Assembly (NCBI GenBank): GCA_026707325.1
Contig: JAPOXA010000005.1
Coordinates: forward strand, 1-61,246
DNA: 61,246 nucleotides
Direction: 5' to 3'
DNA from: Acidobacteriota bacterium
GTDB taxonomy: Bacteria; Acidobacteriota; Thermoanaerobaculia; Multivoradales; Multivoraceae
Each line of letters begins with the position of its first letter. Position 1 is the stretch's first letter. Position numbers and translations under genes: made by a program. The notes under the pieces are model-generated. The model did no database searches. It saw nothing but the letters and a program-made list of their open reading frames with translations, and was not told the origin of the DNA. This document shows positions 1 through 9,990 of this stretch, one piece after another.

Positions 1-98
1 TCGACGCGCTGCGGCCGCTCGGCATCACGAACATCGACATGCCGGCCAAGCCGGAACGCGTCTGGCAGGCGATTCAGGCGGCGGCATCGGCGCAGTAA
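1..98 (+). CDS. Molybdopterin-binding oxidoreductase large subunit, C-terminal fragment
   Basis: Only the last 31 codons are in the window, read from base 3 to the TAA at 96-98. The tail contains GITNIDMPAKPERVWQAI, which resembles the conserved C-terminus of the xanthine dehydrogenase / aerobic CO dehydrogenase large (CoxL-like) subunit, where a similar 'DMPATPERVW' stretch precedes the end. The enzyme family hydroxylates purines or aldehydes, or oxidises CO, with a Mo-pterin centre. The substrate cannot be told from this fragment. The identification rests on one short motif, so it is moderate. Confidence 0.55.
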   Translation, partial: DALRPLGITNIDMPAKPERVWQAIQAAASAQ

Positions 99-138
99 CC
101 TGCTGCCTCGCCTGACCGTTCTCGCGGCAGCGGCGAGC

Positions 139-1221
139 GTGCTCGCGGCTGCGTCTTCCCTCGGCGCCCAGGAACACCGGTTCGGTCCGCTGCCCGTGGC
201 TGAGGCCTGGCTGGGCAGCGGCTCGGGTTTCCTCAGCCTGCCGATCGAGGCGCCGGCCGCCCCGGAGGTCGGCGGCGGCCGCTGGCAGGTCACAGCGAGT
301 CTCAGCCTCTCCAGCTTCTGGCTGCGGTCGCCGTCCGTCTCCGAAGTCATTGAGGCGCGCCGCTACCGGGGCCCGGTCACGGTCGAAGAACTCGACGGCA
401 TCTCGCCCTGGCCCGGCTTCGAAGGAATCTACTTCGCGGACATGGAAGTCCACCGCCTGAGGCTTGACGCGCGCAGACGCTTCGGACGGCGGCTCGAACT
501 CGGCATCAAGACCTCCATCGTCAATGCGGACGGCGGCGTCATCGACCCGCTGATCGAGGGTTTCCACGACTTCTTCGGCTTCCGCCAGTCCGGGCGACCC
601 CAGACCCTCGAGAACGGCTACGCCCTCTACTTCCGCCGCGACGGTCCCGGCGGCTACGGGGAACAGCTCCGGTTCGTGCGCTTCGAGCAGGCGGGGCTCG
701 GCGTCGGGGAAACGATCGTCTCGCTCAAGTCCGGCCTCGGGCCCGAATCCGCCACCTGGCGGCAGGCCATCCAGGTCCAGCTCAAGCTCCCCACCGCCGA
801 TGTCGACCGCTTCCACGGCACCGGCTCGGTCGACGCCGCGATCCAGTACCTGGTATCCCGCCCCTGGCGGCGCTGGACCCTCCACGGCAACGCCGGCTTC
901 ACCCGCCTCGGCAGCCACGACCTGCTGACGCTCGAGCCGCAGAACATCATCACCGTCGCCATCGCCGGCGAACGCCCCATCGGCCCCGGGTCCTCGATCG
1001 TCCTTCAGATCCGCCACCAACAGAGCCCGTTCCGGCAGCTCAACCTCTCCATTCTCGGCGTCACGGCGACCCTGATCGACATCGGCTGGACCCGACGCTT
1101 GGGGTCCAGCGGTGGCAACCTCGACCGCTCCGCCTACTTCAGCCTCACCAACAACACGGCAAAGTACGGCTCCGCCGTCGACATCAGCTTGCACGCAGGC
1201 ATCCGGTTCCGAAGCAACTGA
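139..1221 (+). CDS. DUF3187 family secreted protein
   Basis: The 360-aa protein resembles DUF3187 proteins, which are predicted exported beta-rich, probably outer-membrane proteins of unknown function. The sequence has alternating hydrophobic strands and ends in aromatic/charged strands typical of a barrel. The GTG at 139 gives a truncated signal peptide. The same frame stays open upstream and reads LLPRLTVLAAAASVLAAASSLGAQ from CTG codons at 100 and 103, which is a better signal peptide with an A-Q cleavage region. The true start may therefore be a CTG two to five bases after the upstream stop, implying translational coupling to the oxidoreductase. No ATG is available in this frame. Confidence 0.6.
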   Translation: MLAAASSLGAQEHRFGPLPVAEAWLGSGSGFLSLPIEAPAAPEVGGGRWQVTASLSLSSFWLRSPSVSEVIEARRYRGPVTVEELDGISPWPGFEGIYFADMEVHRLRLDARRRFGRRLELGIKTSIVNADGGVIDPLIEGFHDFFGFRQSGRPQTLENGYALYFRRDGPGGYGEQLRFVRFEQAGLGVGETIVSLKSGLGPESATWRQAIQVQLKLPTADVDRFHGTGSVDAAIQYLVSRPWRRWTLHGNAGFTRLGSHDLLTLEPQNIITVAIAGERPIGPGSSIVLQIRHQQSPFRQLNLSILGVTATLIDIGWTRRLGSSGGNLDRSAYFSLTNNTAKYGSAVDISLHAGIRFRSN

Positions 1222-1276
1222 CTCGACCGGTCACCGACGACGTCCAGTCACCGGCGGCGCCGTCGCTGCGACGCCG

Positions 1277-2725
1277 TCAGCGCTCGGGCGCCTTGCGGTA
1301 GTCGAGCGGCGGCTGCTGACCCTCCTCGAGGGCGGCACGGTACGGGCGGTCGGCCAGCCGGCGATCGAGTTCCTCGCGGGCGGCCTTGACGATCGAAGGA
1401 TCGGCAAGGAGATCCCAGGCCGTGGCAGCGAGAACGCGGGCGGCCATCAGCATGCCCTGGCGGCCGATCGTCGTGCCGCCGGCCGCGGTCGCCTGCCAGG
1501 AGTGGGCCGGCGTGCCGGGCACCCAGCAGGCCGTCCGGATACCGGTCGTCGGCGCCACCCAGGAGACGTCGCCGACATCCGTGGAGCCCAGGCTCGTGTT
1601 GCCCGTGTCGTCGCGCAGTCGGGATACGGAGGCAAGGGGCCGCGGTTCGAGCAGCGACTCCTGCAGCTTGCGCGCCCACGCCTTCTCCGCTTCCGTGTAG
1701 CCCATGTCGATGAGCGCCTTGAAGTTGCGCATCGAGACCCTGGACAGCGTGTCGTTCGGCAGCAGGTTGTGGATGCCGCCCAGGAACTCGATCTCCAGTT
1801 CCGTTTCCGTGGCGTGGGCGGCGCCCTCGGCCACCAGAACCAGGCGGTCGTAGATCGAGCGTGCCACGTCGATGTCCGGGTGGCGAACGTAGTAGTACGC
1901 CTCGGCGAACGCCGGCACGACGTTCGGCGCGTCGCCGCCGGCGGTGATCACGTGGTGGATGCGCGTCCGGTCCGGCGTGTGCTCCCGGAGAAGCTCGGCG
2001 CCGTAATTCAGGATCGCCACCGCGTCGAGCGCCGACCGGCCCGCCTCTGGCGACGCGGCCGCATGGGCGCTCCGCCCGCGGTAGCGGAACTTGGCCGCCA
2101 CCCGGGCCAGGTTCGTCGGATCACCGGCGGAGTTCCCGTCACCCGGATGCCAGTGGAGCACCGCGTCGACGTCGTCGAACAGGCCGGCCCGGGCCATGAA
2201 CGCCTTGGCGCCGCCGCCTTCCTCGGCCGGCGTGCCGTAGAGCCGCACCGTCCCCCCAATAGCGCCGCCGCGAATGCCGTCGGCCACGGCGAGGGCGGCG
2301 CCCAGCGAGCCGGCACCGAACAGGTGGTGGCCGCAGGCGTGGCCCCAGTCCGTTCCCTCACGCGGAGAACGGGTGGGAACGGCCTCCTGAGACAGTCCCG
2401 GCAGGGCGTCGAACTCGGCCAGAATCGCGATCACGGGGCGACCGGCTCCGAACGAGGCAACGAAGCTGGTTGGAATGGCGGCGACCCCGCGCGTGACCTC
2501 GAAACCCTCCTCCTCGACGAGGGAGGCGAGCAGGGCCGAGGACTTCGTTTCCTGGTAGCCCGGCTCGGCCCAGTCCCAGATCTTTCGCGCGGCGTCCCAG
2601 AGCAGATCGGCCCGCGCGGCCACTGCGACTTGGAGATCGGCCTTGCGGGCGACGCCGCCGGCCGTCGCCGGCAGCGGGACGAGGGCCAGGACGACGGCTG
2701 ACGCCGCGAGGCTGCCGCTACGCAT
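1277..2725 (-). CDS. Secreted M20-family amidohydrolase
   Basis: The protein has 482 aa. An N-terminal hydrophobic segment (about residues 5-24, ending AGG) indicates export. Metal-ligand motifs of M20 metallopeptidases are visible: AEFDALPG with the catalytic Asp, HACGHH near residues 128-133, and GTPAEEGGGAK with the Glu-Glu pair. The architecture resembles the aminobenzoyl-glutamate hydrolase subunit B (AbgB) / aminoacylase group, which cleaves amide bonds of N-acyl amino acids or aminobenzoyl-glutamate using two metal ions. The exact substrate is not predictable. Its start overlaps the 3' end of the upstream alcohol dehydrogenase by 8 bp, so the two are probably co-transcribed. Confidence 0.85.
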   Translation of the reverse strand: MRSGSLAASAVVLALVPLPATAGGVARKADLQVAVAARADLLWDAARKIWDWAEPGYQETKSSALLASLVEEEGFEVTRGVAAIPTSFVASFGAGRPVIAILAEFDALPGLSQEAVPTRSPREGTDWGHACGHHLFGAGSLGAALAVADGIRGGAIGGTVRLYGTPAEEGGGAKAFMARAGLFDDVDAVLHWHPGDGNSAGDPTNLARVAAKFRYRGRSAHAAASPEAGRSALDAVAILNYGAELLREHTPDRTRIHHVITAGGDAPNVVPAFAEAYYYVRHPDIDVARSIYDRLVLVAEGAAHATETELEIEFLGGIHNLLPNDTLSRVSMRNFKALIDMGYTEAEKAWARKLQESLLEPRPLASVSRLRDDTGNTSLGSTDVGDVSWVAPTTGIRTACWVPGTPAHSWQATAAGGTTIGRQGMLMAARVLAATAWDLLADPSIVKAAREELDRRLADRPYRAALEEGQQPPLDYRKAPER

Positions 2726-3821
2726 CGAACACGATGACCTGGCGCGCCACCTCGCCGCTCTTGAGGTTCTGCAGGGCCTCGTTGATCTGCGAGAACTTGA
2801 TCCGGTCCGAGATCAGCTCATCGAGCTTCAGCCGGCCGCCCAGGTAGAACTCGACCAGGCGCGGCATGTCGACGCGGAATCGGTTCGATCCCATCGTGCA
2901 GCCCTGCAGACACTTGGACTGCAGCAACTCGTGGCCCGGGATCTCGACCTTCTGGCCCATCGGCACCATGCCGATGACGGTGGCCGTACCGCCCGGCCGC
3001 AGCATCGCCCACGCCTGCTCCGCCGTGGCCTTGAGCCCGATCGCCTCGAAGGCGTAGTGGACGCCGCCGCCGGTGAGATCCAGCACCTGCTTCACCGTGT
3101 CGCCGTCCGATGCGTCGATCGTGTCGGTCGCGCCGAACGCCCTGGCCAGGTCGAGCTTCGACGCCACCCGGTCGATCGCGATGATGCGCGAAGCCCCGGC
3201 CAAGTCGGCGCCGTTGATCGTCGACAGGCCGATGCCGCCGCAGCCGATGACCGCCACCGTCGACCCGGGCTCGACCGTCGCGGTCCGGAACGCCGCGCCC
3301 ACGCCGGTGATCACGGCGCAGCCGATGACCGCCGCCCGGTCGAGCGGCATGTCCTTCCTGATCTTCACCACGGCGTTCTCATGCACCAGCATCTGCTCCG
3401 CGAACGAGGCCAGGTCGGCGAACTGAGAGATGGGGCGCGGAGATCCGCCGTTGCTCGGCGGCAGAGCCAGCCTCGGCTCGGCGCCTCGCGGCCGCCGGGT
3501 GGCCCGCTTGTCGCAAAGGCTCGGCTCGCCGCTCATGCAGTACTCGCAGTAGCCACAGAACACCGAGAGACAGGTGATCACGTGGTCGCCCGGCTCGACG
3601 TAGCGCACCTCGGAACCCACCTGCTCGACGATCCCGGACGCTTCGTGGCCGAGGATCGCTGGTGTGCGAATCGGCCACAGCCCGTCCACGAAGTGCAGAT
3701 CGCTGTGGCAGACGCCGACGACGGCGCTGCGGACCAGGATCTCGTGCGGTCCCGGCTTGCTGATCGCGACGTCGGTGATCTCGAGCGGTTCCCCGACTTC
3801 GTGGAATACGGCTGCTTTCAT
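2718..3821 (-). CDS. Zinc-dependent alcohol dehydrogenase (MDR family)
   Basis: The 367-aa protein is a medium-chain dehydrogenase/reductase. Catalytic zinc ligands appear at Cys38 (GVCHSD) and in GHEASG. The structural-zinc cysteines cluster in CGYCEYCMSGEPSLC, and the Rossmann motif is GCGGIGLSTI. The layout resembles class III / NAD- or NDMA-dependent alcohol dehydrogenases that oxidise primary alcohols to aldehydes in the cytosol. The ATG at 3821 is the first codon of the conserved MKAAVFHEVGEPLEI start. It is transcribed divergently from the hicB-like gene and overlaps the downstream M20 hydrolase by 8 bp. The physiological substrate is unknown. Confidence 0.9.
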   Translation of the reverse strand: MKAAVFHEVGEPLEITDVAISKPGPHEILVRSAVVGVCHSDLHFVDGLWPIRTPAILGHEASGIVEQVGSEVRYVEPGDHVITCLSVFCGYCEYCMSGEPSLCDKRATRRPRGAEPRLALPPSNGGSPRPISQFADLASFAEQMLVHENAVVKIRKDMPLDRAAVIGCAVITGVGAAFRTATVEPGSTVAVIGCGGIGLSTINGADLAGASRIIAIDRVASKLDLARAFGATDTIDASDGDTVKQVLDLTGGGVHYAFEAIGLKATAEQAWAMLRPGGTATVIGMVPMGQKVEIPGHELLQSKCLQGCTMGSNRFRVDMPRLVEFYLGGRLKLDELISDRIKFSQINEALQNLKSGEVARQVIVFDA

Positions 3822-3955
3822 GACGGTGAATCCCCTCCCGATGGCGAATGACGCGTGCCGGACCCCCCGGTCGCCTGCGCTGGGCCTGACGAGGAACGGC
3901 AGGCTATCAGCGGCAGCGCTGGTGTAATCTCGTGGCCCAGATCGGAAGCCGTTCG

Positions 3956-4300
3956 ATGCGCAAAGCCAGGATCCTCGTTGACGCCAGCCCGGACCGCATC
4001 CACTTCAGCTTGGCTGTGCCCGTGGACTTCCACTTGGAGGGAGAAGCGTGGATCGCATCGTGTCCTCTTCTGGACGTGGCAAGCCACGGCTCGAATCGGC
4101 AGGAGGCCCAGGAGATGCTGGGCGAAGCTCTGGGCGCCTTCCTCTTCACTTGCTACGACATCGGAACCCTGGACGAAGTCCTGAGGGACTGCGGCTTCGA
4201 GGCCTCGGCCGAGAACCGGTACTCCGCTGCCAGCACCACCGATCGCTTGGTGCCATTCCAGATGAGGCAGCAGCTTGTCCAGGCCGCTGCGGCCCATTAG
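3956..4300 (+). CDS. hicB: HicB-like antitoxin
   Basis: This is a small protein of 114 aa from the ATG at 3956; a GTG at 3932 would add 8 residues. It carries the HicB-type partial RNase-H fold pattern: a beta strand with IHFSLAVPVDF, then EGEAWIASCPLLDVASHGSNRQEAQEMLGEAL. That is the usual 'GFVASCPELPGVVSQGDTLEEAL' theme. In hicBA modules HicB binds and silences the HicA RNase and represses the operon. A HicA-like ORF overlaps its end by 26 bp, which supports the assignment. An extended -10-like TGGTGTAAT lies at 3920-3928. The C-terminal part shows no clear HTH. Confidence 0.7.
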   Translation: MRKARILVDASPDRIHFSLAVPVDFHLEGEAWIASCPLLDVASHGSNRQEAQEMLGEALGAFLFTCYDIGTLDEVLRDCGFEASAENRYSAASTTDRLVPFQMRQQLVQAAAAH

Positions 4301-4505
4301 GCCGCGCCGGCTGGTCCGTGCCTTTGAACGGGACGGCTGGACCAGGAAGCATCAGGTCGGCTCGCATCTGACACTGACCAAGGTAGAGGCGAGCCGGCCG
4401 GTGGTCATCCCAATGGGCAAGGACGTGCCCGTGGGGATCATCCTGAAGAACATGCGAACAGCCGGGATGAGCCGGAGACGGCTCTTCGAGCTTCTCGATG
4501 AGTAG
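4275..4505 (+). CDS. hicA: HicA-like mRNA interferase toxin
   Basis: The protein has 76 aa from a TTG start inside the hicB-like gene. HicA features are visible: RPRRLVRAFERDGW (helix 1 and start of the dsRBD-like fold) and HQVGSHLTL, whose His in the G-S-H context is the catalytic HicA residue. VVIPMGKDVPVGIILKNMRTAGMSRRRLFELL follows, matching the typical 'vP.H...i..GTLr.ILkqaGls..ef' ending. HicA cleaves mRNA and is neutralised by HicB. The 26-bp overlap and non-ATG start suggest tight coupling. The order here is antitoxin first. It is followed immediately by a decayed ATPase gene. Confidence 0.75.
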   Translation: MSRPLRPIRPRRLVRAFERDGWTRKHQVGSHLTLTKVEASRPVVIPMGKDVPVGIILKNMRTAGMSRRRLFELLDE

Positions 4506-7500
4506 TTGCGCGCCGCAGCCCGAACGCCATCGACGCAGGCGCGCGCCGGGTCGCGTGGCAGAGGACACCGTCGTCTTCCGACATGACGGCGGGCAGGCAC
4601 TGGACGAGGAACACGTTCGCGCTCTGGCGTCACTCGGCCAATCCACAAAAGGGCTCGGCGCGATCGGATTCATGGGACTGGGCTTCAAGTCCGTCTTCGC
4701 TCGGTTTCGTCGAGCCCGAGTCTCCGGGTTCGGATGACGCTTCCGATTCCACATCGCGACCGAGCGAGGCGACCTGGGAACGAGAATCACTCGTTGGTTC
4801 GACACGCTGCTACCGGAGTGGGACGAAGAGTGTCCGCCGCTGAACCCGGAAACCGACTACACCACCGCCTTTCAACTCAGCCATCCGGCGGATCCCGATC
4901 GGCCTCCGACGGCCGATCTTGATCGGCTCGCGGCGCTCGACGATCCAATCCCGCTTGCCGTCTTGGCGCTCCGTGGCCTCGAAGAGGTACGCATCGACGA
5001 TGCAACGTGGCACCTCTCCGCCAAGGACAACCTCGTTGAAGTCCGATCGTCGCCCAAGGGAAGGCTCTTCCGGTGGCAGTCGTTTGCCTCCCGCTACCGT
5101 CCCGGAAACGACGAGATGCGCGCGTTCCTCGAGGTCCGCCGCAAGCTCGAGGAGCAACGTGACGCTCGGGGCCAACGGCCGGAGCGGCAAGTCATCGCAT
5201 TGCTGCCGCTTGACAGGGACGGCAGACCCGATCCACCGGATCGCGGGCGCGTCTACGCGACACTCCCCACGCGGACGCCAGTGCCGTTCGGTTTCCACCT
5301 GCAGGCCGACTGGCTCGTCGATCTCGACCGCCAGAACTTGAGGCCTATCGAGGAGAACGCATGGCAGCAAGCCATCGTAAGGCAAATCCCCGAACTCGTT
5401 CGCCAGATCCTCGTTTGGCTCAAGAAGCAACCGGAAGGGTCTAAAGGACGAGGGTGCTGGCTCCTCGCCGATCCGACGAGGGACGACGATCCACGAACTG
5501 CCCGAGGATGGGCGGACGGATGCTCTTTTCGCACTCTGGCACGGCATCAAGGACCGGGAGTGGAACGATGTGCCAGCCGTCCCGACTGAGACGGGCACCT
5601 GGATAGCAGCTCGACACACGCGCTTCCTCAACGAGGAGCCACCATCCGCCAAAGAGCCCAGCGGCCCCGCCGTTGAGAAAGCGCTCGGAAGCCTCCTTCC
5701 CCAACCAGATGAGCGCCTGTCGGCGAGGCTGAGAAACCGTGTGAGGCTGTCGCCACACCACCCTGGCACCGCATGGCTCAGGAATCGACAGCAGGATGTG
5801 AACCTGGCCGCTCTCGTTGAACGCGCATGCGAAGCGACCGAAGACAAGGACGCTCTTCCTCTGGTCGAACTCCTTGAGTGGGCACTCAACCGAGGCGACC
5901 GTCGCCAGAATCTCGTGCCACTGGTGATGACGGAGGATGGCGCCCGGAGACCCCGTGAAGCCTTGCTCGCGGACCCGCTCGTCGACCATGGCCGTTGTCG
6001 CCGAAACCTGTTCCAGAGCAGCCAGGCACTCGTCGAGGACTACGCGATCATCGAAGACCGACAGCCGGTGACCCTGTTCCTGGAGCGACTCGGCGTCCCA
6101 GGCCAAGTCAAGCTCCGGGAACTGAGGACATCCTCCAGCGACTATTGGATGGTCCAGCGACAAATCGGTGCCGAACCGCCGAGGACCCGCGCGAACGGCG
6201 GCTACAGGGTGTTCGACTACGAGTTTCCCTTCCCCGTCGCCGATGTTCCCGCCGAGGCACTGCAAGTTTGGTTGAGCGACAAGCCCAGCTCCCTCAGGCT
6301 TCGTGGAAGGAAGCGAGCCGAAGGCAGCTTCCACGGCACCAAGACGAGCCACGGGACGACACCGTGTAGCTGGACTCTGGACTTACGCCGCCACGCCTGG
6401 CTGCTCTGCACGGACGGAGAACGGCGCAAGCCGGGCGATGCGCTGCTCTCCCCCCACCCCGACTACGAGGACGCGCCGGTCGCGGACATCGATTCGGAGT
6501 TGGCCGAGGTACTGCGACAAGAGGGCATCGCGTTCGGCGAGAACATTCCGAAGTCACCGGCGCTCCGCCGTCTCGTGCTGCGCGGGGAGGAAGAGATGCC
6601 AGACGCCGAGCTGGGCCGGCCTCTTTCGTGAAGTGCAAGAGGAGTACGGCGCCAAACTCGTCACACGAGCCGAACTTGACGCCGCGCTCGACGGCGTGAA
6701 GCTCCACGGCGTACCCTTGATGAGCCGTGCCGTACGCCGCTGCGGCCCAGGCGAGGGCCTACGAAGCGATCTCGGTGGTTGGGTCGTCCCCTTGTCATCC
6801 GTCAGTCGCTCTCCGGCGATCGAATCGCGGTGGCAGCGGCCCACCTAGGGGAAACGGCCCAATCGGTTCGGCGGGTCGCCGAGCGTCTCGGCATTCCCTT
6901 GCTCTCGGACCAAGTACGGGTCCAGCCCGGCCGAGCGCTTGCGCACGAGCCGCCTTGGGCGGGACGAATCAGGAGCCTCGTCCAAGCCTTGGCGTCGCTT
7001 GAAGATCGACAGGAGATTCGGGCAGTCACCTTCCATGAGGGTCTGACCTCGCGTGTCGAAAACTCGGAGCGCGTTCTCCGAGCGTACGCGGACGAAGACA
7101 CTCTCCGGCTCACCGGCGAGCCGTCGCGCTTCGCCGTCGAGACAGCCGACCAGCTCGTGAACTACTTCCAACTTAGCCAGCGGGGTCACGACGTCGCATG
7201 GCTAACCGGAGCACTCTTTGCCCTGGAGGACTCGCGGTCGTTCCGGACACACCTCAAGACGCTGGCAGATGGACTGGGCGTGGAAGCCGATCTCGACGAC
7301 CTGGGGCCGAACGGCGACGCTGAGCCTGCTACGAAAAGCGACGAAGCCAGAGAGTCAGACGTTGAACCGGAACCGCAGGAACAGAAGACGGTCGCCAACC
7401 GGTCAGCGGCAAACCAAGTCGCAGTCTTCGTTGAGTCCAACAGCGCCGAAGAGTCGACGTCGAACGCGGCCAGCAGCACTTCGACCAAGACGAAGACAGG

Positions 7501-7903
7501 GCCGAAGAGCGACAAGAAAGCCCGCAAAGCCGTCGTCGAGTTCGAGAAGGGCCAAGGTCGGGAGGCACTGGAAGCGCCAGACGGCCAGCCCGGTTTCGAT
7601 GTGCTCAGCCGAGATCCGAAGACTGGCCGGGAGCTCCGCCGCATTGAAGTGAAGGGCGTGCAGGGCCGATTCGAAGGAAAGGACGCCAGCGTTCTCCTTT
7701 CGGCCCGGCAAGTCAACGACGCACTGGAACAGGAAGACGGAGCCGAGTACTGGCTGTACGTCGTGGATTCAACCGACACCGTGGCACCACGGGTGATTCC
7801 AATCCCCTGGACACGGTGGCACGGCCGGCTACGCTACGGCTTCTTCGCCCGCGCCTGGAACCAGTACGCAGAAAAACCGAGCGATCCTGCGATCCAGGAC
7901 TAG
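4498..7903 (+). pseudogene. Broken GHKL (sacsin/Hsp90-like) ATPase with C-terminal DUF3883
   Basis: The homology-like reading starts near 4552 with FRHDGGQALDEEHVRALASLGQSTK and GFMGLGFKSVF, the second and third nucleotide-binding motifs of sacsin/NOV-type GHKL ATPases. The preceding N-box helix is missing, because the reading begins straight after hicA. The frame carries an in-frame TGA at 4735-4737. It then needs a switch from frame 1 to 2 near 5440, 2 to 3 near 6600, and 3 back to 2 between about 6710 and 6780. The last segment (6779-7903) is clean and ends in DUF3883 (GFDVLSRDP, IEVKG). Such ATPase-DUF3883 proteins are common in defence islands. Adjacent genes read without lesions, so decay is more likely than poor sequence. 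Confidence 0.75.
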
Positions 7904-8013
7904 TGCGTCTTGATTCCAAGTCGACGGCCATAGGGACGGGTGATCGGCGAGGACACCCAGAACTTGATCAGCCGGCGGCCAGCACCATTCCGCCGCGGCG
8001 ATAAGCTGCCGCG

Positions 8014-9936
8014 ATGACCCCCACGCCGGCCCCCGGTTTCCGCGTTCGGCTCCTGGCGTCAACCGTCGCCGCCATCTGCGCAGCCGCTCCGACCCTCGCC
8101 CAGCGCACCGTCAAGCCCGTGCTGCACGGGCGTCACTGGGTCGCGGTCACCGGCAAGCCGCTGGCGGCCACAGCCGGCGCGCTTGTCTTCGCCCGCGGCG
8201 GCAACGCGGTCGACGCCACTTGCGCCATGCTGGCCGCGACCTCGACCATGTGGGACACGCTGGGCTGGGGCGGTGAGACGCAGGCGCTGATCTTCGATCC
8301 GCGCGAGCAAAAGGTGGTCGGGATCAACGCGCTCGGCGCCGCGCCGACCGGCGCGACGGTCGAGTTCTACCGCGAGAAGGGCTACGTCTACCCACCGGAG
8401 TACGGGCCGCTCGCGGCGGTGACGCCGGGCACCCCGGGCGGCCTGATCGTCATGCTCGCGCACTACGGGACGATGAGCCTGGCGGAAGTGCTCGAACCGT
8501 CCATCCAGATGGCAGACGGTTACCCGATCGAGCGTGCCCAAGCCGACAACATGGAGCGCCGCAGGGAGATGCTCCAGCAGTGGCCGGACTCGGCGCGGGT
8601 GTTCCTTCCCCACCTGCCCTCGTCCGGGGACGGCGACGAACGCGCGGCGCCGCGGGCCGGCGAGATCTTCCGCCAGCCGGACCTGCTCGACACGCTGCGC
8701 AAACTGGTCGAAGCCGAGGCGGCGGCCCTGAAACAGGGCAAGACCCGCGAGCAGGCCCTTGCCGCCGCCTACGACCGGTTCTACCGCGGCGACATCGCCG
8801 AGGAGTTCGTCCGCGGGTCGCACGAACTGGACGGTCTCATCACGATGGCCGATCTCGACCAGTGGCAGGTCCACATCGAGGAGCCGGTCCGCACGAACTA
8901 CCGCGGCGTCGACGTCTACAAGCTGACGTCCTGGGTCCAGGGCCCGGTCATGCTGCAGGCCCTGAACATCCTCGAGAACGCCGACCTCAGGTCGATGGGC
9001 TACAACTCGGCCCGCTACATCCACACCCTGTACCAGGCGATGAACCTGGCCTTCGCGGATCGCGACTTCTACTACGGCGATCCCTACTACCCGCCGGTGG
9101 AGCCGCTCGAGGGCCTGCTCTCGAAGGACTACGCCCGAGCGCGCTACGAATCGATCGACTGGAAGAAGAACGACGAGGACGCCCGCCCGGGGAACCCCTA
9201 CGACTTCCAGGAGGGCGACAACCCCTTCCTCGACCTCCTGGAACAGTGGACGCCGATTCCGCCCGCCGCGGAGGCGGAGGGCGAGCAGGGCTTCCAGCAG
9301 GCGTCGGCCGGCCGACAGCCCCTTCCCCGGATGACCTACGAGGAGGCCTTCACGGCTGGTACGACATCGATCCAGGCCGCCGACGCCGAGGGCTGGATCG
9401 TGTCGGTCACGCCGAGCGGCGCCTGGATCCCCGCTGTCATCGCCGGCCGCACCGGCATCGGCATGAGCCAGCGGATGCAGAGCTTCGTGCTCGACCCGGG
9501 GCTCAACCCGTACAACCTGCCGGAACCCGGCAAGCGGCCCCGCGCGACCCTGACCCCGGGCATGGCGCTCAAGGACGGCCGGCCGTACCTGTCGTTCGCC
9601 GTCCAGGGCGGCGACACGCAGGACCAGAACCTGCTCCAGTTCTTCCTGAACGTGGTCGAGTTCGGCATGAACGTCCAGCAGGCTGCGGAGGCCGCGAACA
9701 TCACCAGCCACCAGATGCAGAGTTCCTTCGGCGCCCACGAGTCGCGGCCCGGCGACCTCGACGTCCGCGAAGATGTTCCGCCCTGGGTGCGGGCGGAACT
9801 CCGACGCATGGGCTACAGCGTTCGCGCGCTGGACCGCACTTCGGGACCGATCACCGCGATCTGGTTCGACCGCGAGAACGGCACGATGTGGGGCGGCGCC
9901 AGCGACTACGGCGAGGACTACGGCATCGCGTGGTGA
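8014..9936 (+). CDS. Gamma-glutamyltransferase family protein, exported
   Basis: The 640-aa protein starts with an Ala-rich signal peptide (RLLASTVAAICAAAPTLAQ). It follows the gamma-glutamyltransferase (GGT) Ntn-hydrolase layout: the large-subunit motif GGNAVDATCAM, then PGTPGG, then the processing site around residue 450 in AGTTSIQ. The first Thr there would be the nucleophile freed by autocleavage. GGTs transfer or hydrolyse gamma-glutamyl groups such as that of glutathione in the periplasm. The usual TTH after the cleavage point is TTS here, and the region between residues 390 and 440 is a long acidic/Pro-rich insertion. It may be a GGT-like acylase rather than a true glutathione hydrolase. 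The gene stands alone. Confidence 0.82.
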   Translation: MTPTPAPGFRVRLLASTVAAICAAAPTLAQRTVKPVLHGRHWVAVTGKPLAATAGALVFARGGNAVDATCAMLAATSTMWDTLGWGGETQALIFDPREQKVVGINALGAAPTGATVEFYREKGYVYPPEYGPLAAVTPGTPGGLIVMLAHYGTMSLAEVLEPSIQMADGYPIERAQADNMERRREMLQQWPDSARVFLPHLPSSGDGDERAAPRAGEIFRQPDLLDTLRKLVEAEAAALKQGKTREQALAAAYDRFYRGDIAEEFVRGSHELDGLITMADLDQWQVHIEEPVRTNYRGVDVYKLTSWVQGPVMLQALNILENADLRSMGYNSARYIHTLYQAMNLAFADRDFYYGDPYYPPVEPLEGLLSKDYARARYESIDWKKNDEDARPGNPYDFQEGDNPFLDLLEQWTPIPPAAEAEGEQGFQQASAGRQPLPRMTYEEAFTAGTTSIQAADAEGWIVSVTPSGAWIPAVIAGRTGIGMSQRMQSFVLDPGLNPYNLPEPGKRPRATLTPGMALKDGRPYLSFAVQGGDTQDQNLLQFFLNVVEFGMNVQQAAEAANITSHQMQSSFGAHESRPGDLDVREDVPPWVRAELRRMGYSVRALDRTSGPITAIWFDRENGTMWGGASDYGEDYGIAW

Positions 9937-9990
9937 TACCGCGATGAACCGCCCCCCACGCGGACGGGAATCCCGTGGAGGGCTAGGCTT

